From positions 62,001 through 126,000 of the forward strand of contig NZ_FOAF01000012.1 of assembly GCF_900109575.1 (NCBI RefSeq): DNA of 64,000 nt, in the 5' to 3' direction. Below the pieces are notes generated by a model. The model made no database searches and was not told the origin of the DNA. It saw only the letters and a list, made by a program, of their open reading frames with translations. This DNA is from Olivibacter domesticus. Lineage in GTDB: Bacteria; Bacteroidota; Bacteroidia; Sphingobacteriales; Sphingobacteriaceae. Below, in pieces: positions 1 through 8,757 of the stretch; position 1 is the stretch's first letter; each line of letters begins with the position of its first letter. A program made the position numbers and the translations under genes.

Positions 1-1321
1 ACAGACCGCCTGGTATCGGTTGTATAAAAGTAGCAATGGGCAATCCACGCCTATCTTCTGAGGTTGTAGGGGGAGTATTAATGGCAAATTCTGAGGTAAA
101 ATTACTATAGGCCCAATGAAATTGCGTTTTATTATTAAGCTGATGCTCTCCTCCAATTTCTCCACCATTTAACGTTGTTTCATAATGGGAATATCGGTAG
201 TTATATTGGTAGCGGCTGCGAGCAAAATCAACGTACGACTCATAAACGGGACGTACGTCATCAAATTTATTCACCATCCCTCGCCCAAATAAACGGTGAC
301 TTTCATTAAATTTCCATTCTAACCCCAAATTCAAACCGACGGTTTTGCGTTTACCCATATAACGCTTAAGCATCATATTATTGATAGATCGGTCTTGCGC
401 ATAGCTAAGATCGTATGAATCTGCGCCCCAATTCCGATCCCAAATAGCTCCGGTGAGCATAACACCCAACTTGTCCTTTAAAAATCGATCGCCATAATTG
501 ATGGAACCATTATAGGTGGCATTTTTGGAGATGGTGTTATAGCCCCCTGCCAAGCTCGCTCCTAACTGTCTCTGATTGGGTGCTGTACGTGTTATAAAGT
601 TAATACTTCCGCCAATAGCATCTCCTTCTATATCGGGCGTAATCGCTTTTGCTACTTGTACATATTGTATCATCTCGGAAGGCACTACATCTAATACCGT
701 GGCACGAGTTCCATAAACGCTGGAGCTCGGGAGCCTGCTTCCGTTGAGGAGAGTGGATGTCCACGCGAAAGGTGTACCCCGCACGGTAGCTTGATCGGCT
801 TCTCCGTGATAGCGGGCTACAGCGACCCCCTGTACACGCTGAACGGCTTCTGCTGCATTTCGATCTGGTAGTTTTCCAATAGCATCTGAAGCGATCACAT
901 TCATGATCGATGTGGCATTTTTCTGAATAGCATAGGCACGCCGTTGAGAGGGTAGAAAAGTACCATTAATAACGACTTCATTGAGTTTACCTTCTGCAGG
1001 TTCCAGCAAAATGGTAGCTAAATCGTTTATACCATCATGAAGCTGAATGCGAATTTTTCGCTCTTGCATACCGATATAATTAGTAATAAGGGTAACGCTA
1101 TCCCCTACTTTGGTTCCTTGCAATCTAAATTCACCGTTTAGGTTAGTGGAAGTGCGATTACCATTCTCTTTAACCAAGAGGGATACACCTGGTAGCTTAC
1201 CGGACTGCTCCGCTACTGTTCCTCTAATAACTTGTGCATCGGATTGTTTACCGTAGGAGCATAGGATATACAAGAAAATTAACTTACTAAACTTGTGCAC
1301 AAAGGTTTTGAGTTGTTTCAT
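1..1321 (-). CDS. TonB-dependent outer-membrane receptor (N-terminal part, cut by window edge)
   Basis: An open frame begins with ATG at 1321 and runs off the left edge, giving the first 440 codons. The product starts with a short signal peptide (about residues 1-23). A carboxypeptidase-regulatory-like domain follows (about 24-105, with GKLPGVSLLVKENGNRTSTN). The plug domain starts near 115 and contains VQRVQGVAVARYHG, QATVRGTPFAW and ITPDIEGDAIGGSINF, typical of TonB-dependent receptors that import siderophores or oligosaccharides. No SusD partner is visible on the side that can be seen, and the substrate cannot be inferred. The C-terminal barrel lies outside the window. A membrane-bound AraC regulator is divergent from it across 262 bp and may control it; that link is inference from position. 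Confidence 0.9.
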   Translation of the reverse strand, partial: MKQLKTFVHKFSKLIFLYILCSYGKQSDAQVIRGTVAEQSGKLPGVSLLVKENGNRTSTNLNGEFRLQGTKVGDSVTLITNYIGMQERKIRIQLHDGINDLATILLEPAEGKLNEVVINGTFLPSQRRAYAIQKNATSIMNVIASDAIGKLPDRNAAEAVQRVQGVAVARYHGEADQATVRGTPFAWTSTLLNGSRLPSSSVYGTRATVLDVVPSEMIQYVQVAKAITPDIEGDAIGGSINFITRTAPNQRQLGASLAGGYNTISKNATYNGSINYGDRFLKDKLGVMLTGAIWDRNWGADSYDLSYAQDRSINNMMLKRYMGKRKTVGLNLGLEWKFNESHRLFGRGMVNKFDDVRPVYESYVDFARSRYQYNYRYSHYETTLNGGEIGGEHQLNNKTQFHWAYSNFTSEFAINTPPTTSEDRRGLPIATFIQPIPGGL

Positions 1322-1399
1322 TTTTTTGTTTGCATTTTTTTGTTGCAAAACTGTATTTCTGAAAATCAACTATCGACCGTGTGAAGGAAGAGCTACGCG

Positions 1400-1422
1400 C
1401 ATACGTATGAATGCCGGCATTC
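1400..1422. promoter_or_regulatory. Two abutting perfect palindromes between receptor and AraC genes
   Basis: CATACGTATG (1400-1409) and GAATGCCGGCATTC (1409-1422) are each perfectly self-complementary and share one base. They lie 78 bp upstream of the receptor start and about 160 bp upstream of the araC-type gene in an otherwise AT-rich spacer. They look like operator half-sites for a dimeric regulator. No loop or T-tract is present, so a terminator is unlikely. Confidence 0.35.
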
Positions 1423-1583
1423 GTATATATAACATATTGTTTTTTAGTATTTTATATCGTGTTTAATTTTTATTAAGCTTTTGTTAAACTTGTGGTATGA
1501 GCAGCCTTTTTTTCGAAAATTCTATTTCTTAATATTCTGATAATATTGGAAGACTAAATTTGGTATGACACAACCAACTGGTG

Positions 1584-2699
1584 ATGGATTATATAATAGC
1601 TGCAGGTATGTTTCAGGCGGGCATTGCTGTCGCCTTGCTCTGGCTTAATAAAAAGCGCAATCAGTATGACAATCTGCTCATCACGCTGATAGCTTGCATA
1701 GGTGTTCACCTATTTGCAAAATGGGTTATTTATGCGATGGTGGATGACAAAGATGTCAAGCTAGCTATGAATACATTTATTCAACTTGCTTACGGTCCCT
1801 TGATTTATTTATATGTAAGAAAGTTGAAAACCGGTTTTATACCGCTAACTTACTTATTCCTCTTTTTACCGCTCTTTATTGCAACCGTTGCCTACTTCTC
1901 CGTTATTAGCTCATTATTTGTTAACCCAGTTATTGGACATGCGCATTTACAGATATACAATAATTGGACAAGCTATTTTATTGTTATTGGAAATGGGGTC
2001 TATGCGGTTATTACCTCTTATCTACTAAAAAAATGGAAAAAAAATATTCCGTTCGCCGAATATAAATTGATCGGTAGCATCTGCGCAATTTTTATTTTTT
2101 TAAATGGATTATCAATCATTTGCATGGCGATAGAAAGCAATGCAACCTATTTATTGGCATTACGTTATGTTGCTTATTCTTTATTTATGGTGATATGCTT
2201 CTTGGTAGTCCGTCATAAATATGTAGGTACGAATCCGCCTGAGATCGTTGCAGATGATGAACAAAAGTCGGTTTCCGATCGTAAACCCATCCTTTCCAGT
2301 GAGCAATTAGCCGATTTTGCAGATATACTCAATACCTATATGCGGAAAACCAAAGCTTATTTGGATATTGATTTCAATATGGATAAACTAAGCGAGGATA
2401 CCAATATTAGTAGACGTTATATTTCGGAAACGCTAAATACATATTTTTTTAAGTCTTTTTATCGGTATATCAATGAATACCGTATAGAAGAATTTATTTT
2501 AGAGCTAAATAAAAGGATAGAAAGCGATGTAGAAATCAATCTACTGAGCATTGCTTATCAAAGTGGGTTTAAAACCAAATCGTCCTTTAACCTCTATTTT
2601 AAAAAAATTGTGGGTACCACTCCTACCGATTATGTCAAGAAAAATCAAGACAGTTTAAAAAAGTCAGCTATTCAGCCATTCGTTTTTCGCCTATTATAA
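1584..2699 (+). CDS. Membrane-embedded AraC-family transcriptional regulator
   Basis: The first 210 residues contain about seven hydrophobic segments (roughly 5-22, 33-52, 62-78, 87-108, 133-150, 165-185, 190-212). The C-terminal 120 residues are an AraC/HTH_18 DNA-binding domain, including ISRRYISETLN and LLSIAYQSGFKTKSSFNLYF. A membrane sensor joined directly to an AraC domain is common in Bacteroidota. The ligand is unknown. A GTG at 1581 lies just before the ATG at 1584; the ATG is preferred. A TAAATTTG box at 1555-1562 fits a -7 element. The gene is divergent from the receptor at 1-1321, which is its most likely target by position. Confidence 0.85.
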   Translation: MDYIIAAGMFQAGIAVALLWLNKKRNQYDNLLITLIACIGVHLFAKWVIYAMVDDKDVKLAMNTFIQLAYGPLIYLYVRKLKTGFIPLTYLFLFLPLFIATVAYFSVISSLFVNPVIGHAHLQIYNNWTSYFIVIGNGVYAVITSYLLKKWKKNIPFAEYKLIGSICAIFIFLNGLSIICMAIESNATYLLALRYVAYSLFMVICFLVVRHKYVGTNPPEIVADDEQKSVSDRKPILSSEQLADFADILNTYMRKTKAYLDIDFNMDKLSEDTNISRRYISETLNTYFFKSFYRYINEYRIEEFILELNKRIESDVEINLLSIAYQSGFKTKSSFNLYFKKIVGTTPTDYVKKNQDSLKKSAIQPFVFRLL

Positions 2700-2802
2700 T
2701 GGTCTCTTCAATTTATTGCGTAACGATCAATACTAGCAGAAGAAATAATGAACAATATAAAGCACTACTTCATTATTATTTAAGTATCTACTGATCATAT
2801 TT

Positions 2803-2834
2803 TTAATAAACAAAGTAATTACTTTGTTTATTAA
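2803..2834. promoter_or_regulatory. 32-bp perfect palindrome upstream of DUF2480/flavin reductase genes
   Basis: Sixteen bases (TTAATAAACAAAGTAA) are followed directly by their exact reverse complement. There is no loop and no T-tract, so a protein-binding operator or cruciform is more likely than a terminator. It ends 67 bp before the start codon at 2902, within reach of that operon's promoter. The inner core AAAGTAATTACTTT resembles sites of small winged-helix repressors in other bacteria, but that similarity is only suggestive. Confidence 0.5.
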
Positions 2835-2901
2835 TCACTTTTTAGTATGTTTGTTTTCACTATCAAGAGTTAAATAAGAAACTCAACAGACAAGTAGAAC
2901 A

Positions 2902-3420
2902 ATGGACATAGTTATCAAACCCCTAGACAAAATTTCAGCAACAGGAATTGTTGGCATTGATTTAATTGAATATCAACCGATATTAAGTTTCGAAATGCTT
3001 GATCTTGCTCCTTATCTTTACAAAGGACTGATCATCAAGGAAAAGGAGTTCAAGGATGGAATGGAAAAAATTGATTGGACAAAATATAGGGATAAAGCGG
3101 TAAGTATATCCTGCACCTTTGACGCGATCATACCCCAGTGGGTGTATATGTATATTACTGGCAAATTACACCCTTATGCTTCTTCGGTGTCATTCGGAAA
3201 TCAAAAAGAACATGAAATAGATCTTTGGAAAAAGAATTTAAGACAGGCAAATTTTAAACAGTATCGCGAAAAAAAGGTTGTATTAAAAGCCGACAGTCGG
3301 GTACCTGATACGATCTATGTGGAGGCTTCCACTTTACTCATCAGCAATAAAGTGCTAAGCTTGCTATATGGAGAAGTTGGAATGCCCAAGGTTATATATA
3401 AACAAATCGACAAATTATGA
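2902..3420 (+). CDS. DUF2480 family protein
   Basis: The 172-residue soluble protein matches the DUF2480 family of Bacteroidota by length and by conserved stretches: LYKGLIIKEKEFKDGMEKID, DAIIPQWVYMYI, and a C-terminal PDTIYVEASTLLISNKVLSL followed by a YGEVG segment. No signal peptide or membrane segment is present. Its function is not established. The stop overlaps the start of the flavin reductase gene by 4 bp (ATGA), so the two are translationally coupled. A long palindrome lies 67 bp upstream. Confidence 0.8.
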   Translation: MDIVIKPLDKISATGIVGIDLIEYQPILSFEMLDLAPYLYKGLIIKEKEFKDGMEKIDWTKYRDKAVSISCTFDAIIPQWVYMYITGKLHPYASSVSFGNQKEHEIDLWKKNLRQANFKQYREKKVVLKADSRVPDTIYVEASTLLISNKVLSLLYGEVGMPKVIYKQIDKL

Positions 3421-3956
3421 ATGTTTTAATATTTAATGGGGCATTAGAAAAAAGAAATCAAAGCACCTCTCAAACGATCAGCAATTATTTTAAAAATCGA
3501 TTTGAAAATGCAGGAGCTGATGTAACAGAATTCAAAATGGCAAATGCCAGTATACCTTTTTTTGACCTGACGTTACCCAATATACCGCAGTCTGTCAAAA
3601 TTATGGTCAGTACTTTTACCCAAGCAGATATTCACATATGGCTTACACCACTGTATCACGGTGGTATGACAGGCATTATGAAAAACTGTCTCGATTGGTT
3701 AGAAGTTAGCAGTAAATCAACACCACCCTATCTGAGCAATAAACTCATCGGATTAGTTTGTTGGGCAGATGGTGGGCATGCGATGCAAGGAATAAATGCG
3801 ATGGATGCGGTCGCGAAATCGCTTCGGGCATGGACACTTCCCTACTCTATACCTGCTGTAAGAGGCCATCTCTTTGATGAAACCGGTGGTCTCCACCTAT
3901 TATACCGTGAAAAATTCGACCTAATGACCCGTCTTTTATTAGAATCAAAGAAATGA
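3417..3956 (+). CDS. NAD(P)H-dependent FMN reductase (flavodoxin-like fold)
   Basis: The 179 residues form a flavodoxin-like NADPH-dependent FMN reductase. The N-terminal strand and phosphate loop (FNGALEKRNQSTSQ, about residues 5-18) are followed by the central segment QADIHIWLTPLYHGGMTGIM (about 70-89), with the usual P-x-Y-H-G-x flavin-binding turn and the following KNCLDW helix. Such enzymes reduce flavins, quinones or azo compounds; the substrate here is unknown. It overlaps the DUF2480 gene by 4 bp. Immediately after its stop codon begins the truncated MBL-fold remnant on the opposite strand. Confidence 0.85.
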   Translation: MNVLIFNGALEKRNQSTSQTISNYFKNRFENAGADVTEFKMANASIPFFDLTLPNIPQSVKIMVSTFTQADIHIWLTPLYHGGMTGIMKNCLDWLEVSSKSTPPYLSNKLIGLVCWADGGHAMQGINAMDAVAKSLRAWTLPYSIPAVRGHLFDETGGLHLLYREKFDLMTRLLLESKK

Positions 3957-4119
3957 GTGTTATCACCGACGGTATGGTATATGACGGGACAACGGTTTTA
4001 GGTTTATGCAATTGTTCCTTTAGTATGCGCAAAAAACTATCCCCCTTTGCCATCGTCGGCGTAAAAGATAAGTTATGATATTTCCCATTTTTAAAATTGG
4101 GCGATTGCGATTTATTCAT
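3957..4119 (-). pseudogene. N-terminal remnant of an MBL-fold (UlaG-like) hydrolase
   Basis: Reading from 4119 on the minus strand, about 53 residues (SPNFKNGKYHNLSFTP, then ILKEQLHKPKTVVPSYTIPSV) resemble the conserved N-terminus of UlaG-like metallo-beta-lactamase-fold proteins, which carry an SPN-x-G-x-F-x-N-x-TP block and an LPSV-type motif before the catalytic domain. No HxHxDH domain follows: the frame passes straight into the antisense of the neighbouring flavin reductase. The few in-frame codons upstream of the ATG (to about 4134) also fit. I read this as the broken end left by a deletion or rearrangement. The match is from memory of the family. Confidence 0.55.
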
Positions 4120-4158
4120 TCCTAGATTGTTTCTTAGGCAGGTAATATGTCTTTAACT

Positions 4159-5781
4159 CTATTTTCCTTCCGATAATTTTTCTAAGGTAAGATAACGGTC
4201 TCGATGTTTTTCGGTTTCGCCCGTTGTATTTACATCCAGATGCATTATTTGGGAAGCTTCTCCTTTTTCCATTGCCTGCCAATCGGGGACACCCAAGCCA
4301 TTGGGATTAGTCGTTTTTATAAAGTTTTCAAAATAAGTTTGCATGATAGTAGAAACTTTATAATCTTCCGGCTGCCAATCATACACACTATTGGTCGCAA
4401 GATTGCCCAATGCATATTCAATTTCTGCTGAATGTACCGCTCCTTTCGCTAAAGGAGTCTGTTGTTTCTTTGCGTCATCGCCTTTTATAACTCCGCCAGC
4501 TAAACCGGCAACAGCATTACCCATTTCGGCTCGCATAGCTGGCCTAGGTTTGGCATAAAGATAGCGATAAACAGGACTGTTCCCTGTTTGGCTATGTAGG
4601 TCGGCCCAACGCCAGGTGCCGTAGGCGATAAATTGATCGCCAGCAAAATCCGTGGCCACTTGTTCCACATCCATTTCACTTTGTGGCTTATATACCTGAA
4701 GCAATTCCTTCGCCTGTTCCCCAAAACGTTCTTCCACTACCTTTTTGAAATTTGCAATCGTCGGTTTCATCTCCCCTAATAATGCCCGATAATTCATCTC
4801 TTCGGAATTCCATCCCACTAATAAAGGCACCTTAGATTGATCTCCGCGCTTGAATGTAGCCACAGGATTTTCTTTGAAAAAATAACCATCTATATTGACT
4901 GGAAAACTTGCCTCAGGTTTCGTGGTAAACGCTAATAATTGTTCGGCAGGTATAGAACGAAGAGAAGTCAAGTCTTCTTTATTGATGCTGGTTGCAAAAG
5001 CTTTTCCTTTCTGCTCGGCTTCTTTCAATGGTGGTAGTGGTCTGTTGCCTAATAAAGCGCCACTTTCTCCTACTGCTGCTCGGAATAGGCCTTTTGACAG
5101 CGATGAAGCCATCTGTGCACTTACTGAAAACGATCCGGCAGATTCGCCTGCAATGGTTACTTTATTGGGATCGCCTCCAAATGCTGCAATATTCTGCTGC
5201 ACCCACTTTAGTGCAGCATATTGATCTAGTAAACCATAATTACCTGAAGCACCATTAGGAGATTCTTTGCTCAATTCGGGATGGGAGAAAAATCCAAATA
5301 TATTTAGGCGGTAATTAACGGTGATCGCGACAATTCCCCTACGTGCCATACTTTCTCCATCATAGCGAGGTTCAGAACCATCACCAGCAATTAAGCCGCC
5401 ACCATAAAAATATACCAACACCGGTAGCTTTTCATCATGAGATTTGGCCGGTGTCCAAACATTTAGGTACAGGCAATCCTCACTCATTCCATTAGACCTG
5501 AAATTCATATCGCCAAAAACAGGTCGCTGCATGGCCCTTGGTCCAAATTTATTGGCTTTTCTTACCCCCTCCCATTTCTCAACAGGCTGCGGCTCTCTCC
5601 ATCTAAATTTACCTACGGGCGGCGCGGCAAATGGAATACCTTTAAAAGAGTAAATACCTGATTCATCATTCCCTTCTAAAATGCCATCAGCAGTTTTAAT
5701 TTGCCGACTCATTTGATCGTTTTGTTGCGCATAAATAAAAGGCATAAAAAACAGCGTAAGAAAATATACAAAAACCTTCAT
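4159..5781 (-). CDS. Secreted type-B carboxylesterase
   Basis: The 540-residue alpha/beta hydrolase belongs to the carboxylesterase type B / para-nitrobenzyl esterase family, which hydrolyses carboxylic esters. A signal peptide (residues 1-18, ending FIYAQQ) sends it to the periplasm or beyond. The oxyanion loop is YFYGGGL (about 124-130), with Tyr where many relatives have His. The nucleophile is Ser214 in AGESAGS. The acid is probably Glu in WNSEEMNYR (near 327), and the base His lies in AVHSAEIEYALGN (near 447). Length is normal for the family. The physiological substrate is unknown. It is transcribed alone; the next gene upstream on the same strand starts 1.5 kb away. Confidence 0.88.
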   Translation of the reverse strand: MKVFVYFLTLFFMPFIYAQQNDQMSRQIKTADGILEGNDESGIYSFKGIPFAAPPVGKFRWREPQPVEKWEGVRKANKFGPRAMQRPVFGDMNFRSNGMSEDCLYLNVWTPAKSHDEKLPVLVYFYGGGLIAGDGSEPRYDGESMARRGIVAITVNYRLNIFGFFSHPELSKESPNGASGNYGLLDQYAALKWVQQNIAAFGGDPNKVTIAGESAGSFSVSAQMASSLSKGLFRAAVGESGALLGNRPLPPLKEAEQKGKAFATSINKEDLTSLRSIPAEQLLAFTTKPEASFPVNIDGYFFKENPVATFKRGDQSKVPLLVGWNSEEMNYRALLGEMKPTIANFKKVVEERFGEQAKELLQVYKPQSEMDVEQVATDFAGDQFIAYGTWRWADLHSQTGNSPVYRYLYAKPRPAMRAEMGNAVAGLAGGVIKGDDAKKQQTPLAKGAVHSAEIEYALGNLATNSVYDWQPEDYKVSTIMQTYFENFIKTTNPNGLGVPDWQAMEKGEASQIMHLDVNTTGETEKHRDRYLTLEKLSEGK

Positions 5782-5894
5782 AATTTCAGTGATAAGAGAT
5801 GCAATTTAATTAATATCTAGAAGAATCTCTCATTAAAAAATAATTAGGATGCATGCTGATTCCGGTTGCCCTCCTACATACTGAATTATAGTTG

Positions 5895-7274
5895 TTATTC
5901 CCAATTCACCCAGTTACCTGCAAGCCAGTTATTTTGTCCAGCAGCCCCTCTAAAAGAGACCTTTTCGAAAAACAGGCTATAATCCGCATCTGTAAAGTTA
6001 GCACCAGCGAAGGCCGGAGAGTCTTGCAACAGGCTCAATATTGGAGCACCCTGTGCCGGATAAATGGAAGAGAACTTTAAATCGGCAATAGTAGCTATCA
6101 ATACATTTTGATTTTCTTGGTTTGTTGCAAAGGAGGTGAGTTCTGGATCAGGCACTACTTTGTCTAGCGATATCACTTGCGCGTTTTTGTCCCAGGTAAA
6201 GGCCCTTTTATTGTCTTCACAATGTACCAGATTGTATTTAAAGGATGAGGCATGTGCTTCCATTAATAAGGGGCGGGTCTTATTACATACCATTAGACCG
6301 CCCTGTGGGTACTCTGCTATAATCGAGTTCTGAATCGCAAACCGAGTATTCTTTCGAATATAAACGCCTTGGTTCTGGTTTGTTGGCTCTTTTACGACAC
6401 CCTGAGTGCCGATAATTGTTGCATTTGAAATAATAGGTCTTGTATAAGGGGTGCTACTACTGGCGTCCGCATCATTTAAACTTTCTATACCATTTGCTCT
6501 CAATGCCCAATCTGAGACAGCGGTACGATAAGAAACAATGAATTGAAGTCTTCCGTTATATCCCAGATCAAAATCATAATCGTCATCTCCATTATTATAG
6601 GCAATTAGGTTTTTTGCATTTACGGTCCCGCCTAAAAATTGAAAGGCATCATCTCGAGAATGACTTACCATAATATGATCAAGAATGGTTGATGAACCTA
6701 CAGCAGCCAAACATAGTCCGCTAGCCTTATCAATAGCCCATTCATCTTCCGCCTTTGGATTTAAACCACCACCATATTCGATTCGTAAGTATTGTATGCT
6801 CCCCGAATTATCCTCAGCATTATTACCTCCGCAAATAGCTTTTTTATCATTCCCTAAACCGGGGACATTTAATGTCTTAGTATTGATTGGCGCTTTTCCT
6901 AAAATGACTATTGCGCCCCAATCGCCTGGTTGCTTATCCTTTGCGGCTGAAGTAAACACTACGGGATGCTGCTCCGTACCATTTACCACTATCTTAGCAC
7001 CCTGCGTAATAATTAAACTTCCTTTGTTGATCGCCGAATCTGATTTTTCAACCAGTATTGAAACGCCGGGAGCGATCGTCAATACTGCATTGTTCTGAAC
7101 AACTACTTGTCCTTTTAATAAATAATTTGCATTTTCCTTTAAGGTGATATCAGTAGATATCACCCCTTGGAGGGTATCCGTAGGTATATCATCCAGCTCA
7201 TTGATGTCTGCATTTTTTTTACAGGAAGCAAGAAACACAATAGATAAAATGAAGAAACAAATAGCACGTATCAT
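5895..7274 (-). CDS. Surface-type lipoprotein with parallel beta-helix fold
   Basis: The 459-residue precursor starts with a lipoprotein signal (FLASCKK, lipid-anchored Cys near residue 18). The rest is rich in short beta-strand and turn repeats (VVQNNAVLTIAPGVSILVEK, GDWGAIVILGKAPI, LDHIMVSHSRDDAFQFLGG, NNGDDDYDFDLGY) typical of right-handed parallel beta-helix proteins of Bacteroidota. These often sit in outer-membrane uptake or surface loci, but here no SusC/SusD pair is adjacent, so its ligand is unknown. No catalytic motif is recognised. It is divergent from the hydrolase at 7460. Confidence 0.7.
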   Translation of the reverse strand: MIRAICFFILSIVFLASCKKNADINELDDIPTDTLQGVISTDITLKENANYLLKGQVVVQNNAVLTIAPGVSILVEKSDSAINKGSLIITQGAKIVVNGTEQHPVVFTSAAKDKQPGDWGAIVILGKAPINTKTLNVPGLGNDKKAICGGNNAEDNSGSIQYLRIEYGGGLNPKAEDEWAIDKASGLCLAAVGSSTILDHIMVSHSRDDAFQFLGGTVNAKNLIAYNNGDDDYDFDLGYNGRLQFIVSYRTAVSDWALRANGIESLNDADASSSTPYTRPIISNATIIGTQGVVKEPTNQNQGVYIRKNTRFAIQNSIIAEYPQGGLMVCNKTRPLLMEAHASSFKYNLVHCEDNKRAFTWDKNAQVISLDKVVPDPELTSFATNQENQNVLIATIADLKFSSIYPAQGAPILSLLQDSPAFAGANFTDADYSLFFEKVSFRGAAGQNNWLAGNWVNWE

Positions 7275-7406
7275 GATTAAGAAAATTTAATAGCGATAAA
7301 CTGAAATGTAAATTACTGGTGGTAAATTTATCCAGCTTTTGCTTTCTACAACTGATTTGAGGGTAATCTGTATAGGATAACGAGAAAATGTGAGAAGAAA
7401 AACCTA

Positions 7407-7437
7407 TTGATGTCAATCTCAAATTTACCTATGTTTG
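7407..7437 (+). promoter_or_regulatory. Bacteroidota-type promoter of the serine hydrolase gene
   Basis: TTG at 7407-7409, a 20-nt spacer and TATGTTTG at 7430-7437 match the TTG/TAnnTTTG consensus of the Bacteroidota primary sigma factor. Transcription would start near 7443, giving a leader of about 17 nt before the ATG at 7460. Confidence 0.65.
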
Positions 7438-7459
7438 TGCTATATAACCAAGCCAAATT

Positions 7460-8740
7460 ATGAACAAATTTTTTTTCTCCGTTGCGATTACGTTACTTTT
7501 CGTACTTCGACTTTCTGCACAAGATGCTAAGCCACAAGCCTTCCATAAATTCGATGATAATTCATTTTCAAAAGAACGATTAACAAGAATCGATCAGGTA
7601 CTTCAACAGTATATCGATAGTAACTGGATAAAGGGGGCGGTAGCTTATATCATGCATAAAGGAAATGTTGTTTATGACAAACCCTTTGGCATGAACAACA
7701 TCAATCAGCATAAACAAATGAAGAGTGACGTCATCTTCCGGATAGCATCGCAAACCAAAGCAGTTACCAGTGCTGCAGTGATGATTTTATTCGAAGAAGG
7801 AAAATTTCTATTAGACGATCCGATTTCTAAATATATTCCATCCTTCTCAAAACCCAAGGTTCTCAAGTCTTTTAATGAAAAGGACAGCTCTTATACTACT
7901 GAGCCATCAAAAAGGGAAATAACAATACGCGATTTATTAACCCATACCTCAGGACTTGGCTATGCACAAATAGGCTCGCCTCAAATGAAGGCTATATATG
8001 CAAAAGCAGGCATTGAGGCTGGTTTTTTACCTCATAAGATGCTATTAGCAGATGCCATTGACAGACTGGGGAGGCTTCCACTAGAACGCCAGCCCGGAGA
8101 ACAGTGGAGCTATAGCTTAGGTATTGATGTGCTTGGCAGACTGATTGAGGTTGCTTCCGGTTTAACACTGGATGATTTTTTACAAAAACGTTTGTTTGCG
8201 CCATTGGGTATGAATGACACCTATTTTAATTTACCTAAGCAAAAACAGGCTCGATTAGCAAATGTATATACGGAAGACCCAACGACGCATGCTTTAAAAG
8301 AGTGGAATAGCGATGTTTTTCCAGGCATTACTATTGATTACCCGATCAATAATAATGGTTATTATGCTGGCGGTGCTGGATTAGTATCAACGGTAAAAGA
8401 TTATGCAACATTTCTCCAGATGTTTTTAAATGGTGGAAGCTATAATGGACATCAGATTCTTTCGCGTCGAACTGTAGAAATAATGACCATGAACCAGATA
8501 GGTGAACTTTCATTGGGAGACAATAAGTTCGGCTTAGGTTTTGAAATTACAACTCCTAAGGGGATGGGAAAATTAGGGCAAACAGCAGGTTCTTTCGCTT
8601 GGGGTGGGTTCTTCGGCACCTCTTATTGGGCAGATCCTACAGAAGGAATTGTTGCACTATTATTTATTCAGCAATATCCTTTTTCTCATGGAGAACTGCA
8701 TGACAAGTTTAAAGCACTTGTTTATCAAGCATTGAAATAG
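7460..8740 (+). CDS. Periplasmic serine hydrolase of the class C beta-lactamase / EstB family
   Basis: The 426-residue protein has a signal peptide (1-20, LRLSAQD). The SxxK motif SQTK places the nucleophile at Ser97 and the lysine at Lys100. The second motif is Tyr218 in WSYSLGIDVLG. A late GFFGTSYWADP segment stands where the third motif lies in EstB-type esterases. The family includes esterases, D-aminopeptidases and penicillin-binding-like enzymes. Sequence alone does not show beta-lactam hydrolysis, and EstB-like esterase activity is at least as likely. It has its own promoter and is convergent with the histidine kinase gene. Confidence 0.88.
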   Translation: MNKFFFSVAITLLFVLRLSAQDAKPQAFHKFDDNSFSKERLTRIDQVLQQYIDSNWIKGAVAYIMHKGNVVYDKPFGMNNINQHKQMKSDVIFRIASQTKAVTSAAVMILFEEGKFLLDDPISKYIPSFSKPKVLKSFNEKDSSYTTEPSKREITIRDLLTHTSGLGYAQIGSPQMKAIYAKAGIEAGFLPHKMLLADAIDRLGRLPLERQPGEQWSYSLGIDVLGRLIEVASGLTLDDFLQKRLFAPLGMNDTYFNLPKQKQARLANVYTEDPTTHALKEWNSDVFPGITIDYPINNNGYYAGGAGLVSTVKDYATFLQMFLNGGSYNGHQILSRRTVEIMTMNQIGELSLGDNKFGLGFEITTPKGMGKLGQTAGSFAWGGFFGTSYWADPTEGIVALLFIQQYPFSHGELHDKFKALVYQALK

Positions 8741-8757
8741 GTGAGTGAAAGTATGAT

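Noticed and set aside
3847-4119. 90-codon minus-strand open frame taken as an intact gene
   Set aside because: Only the first 53 residues resemble a protein family; the rest is antisense to the flavin reductase. It is reported as a remnant.
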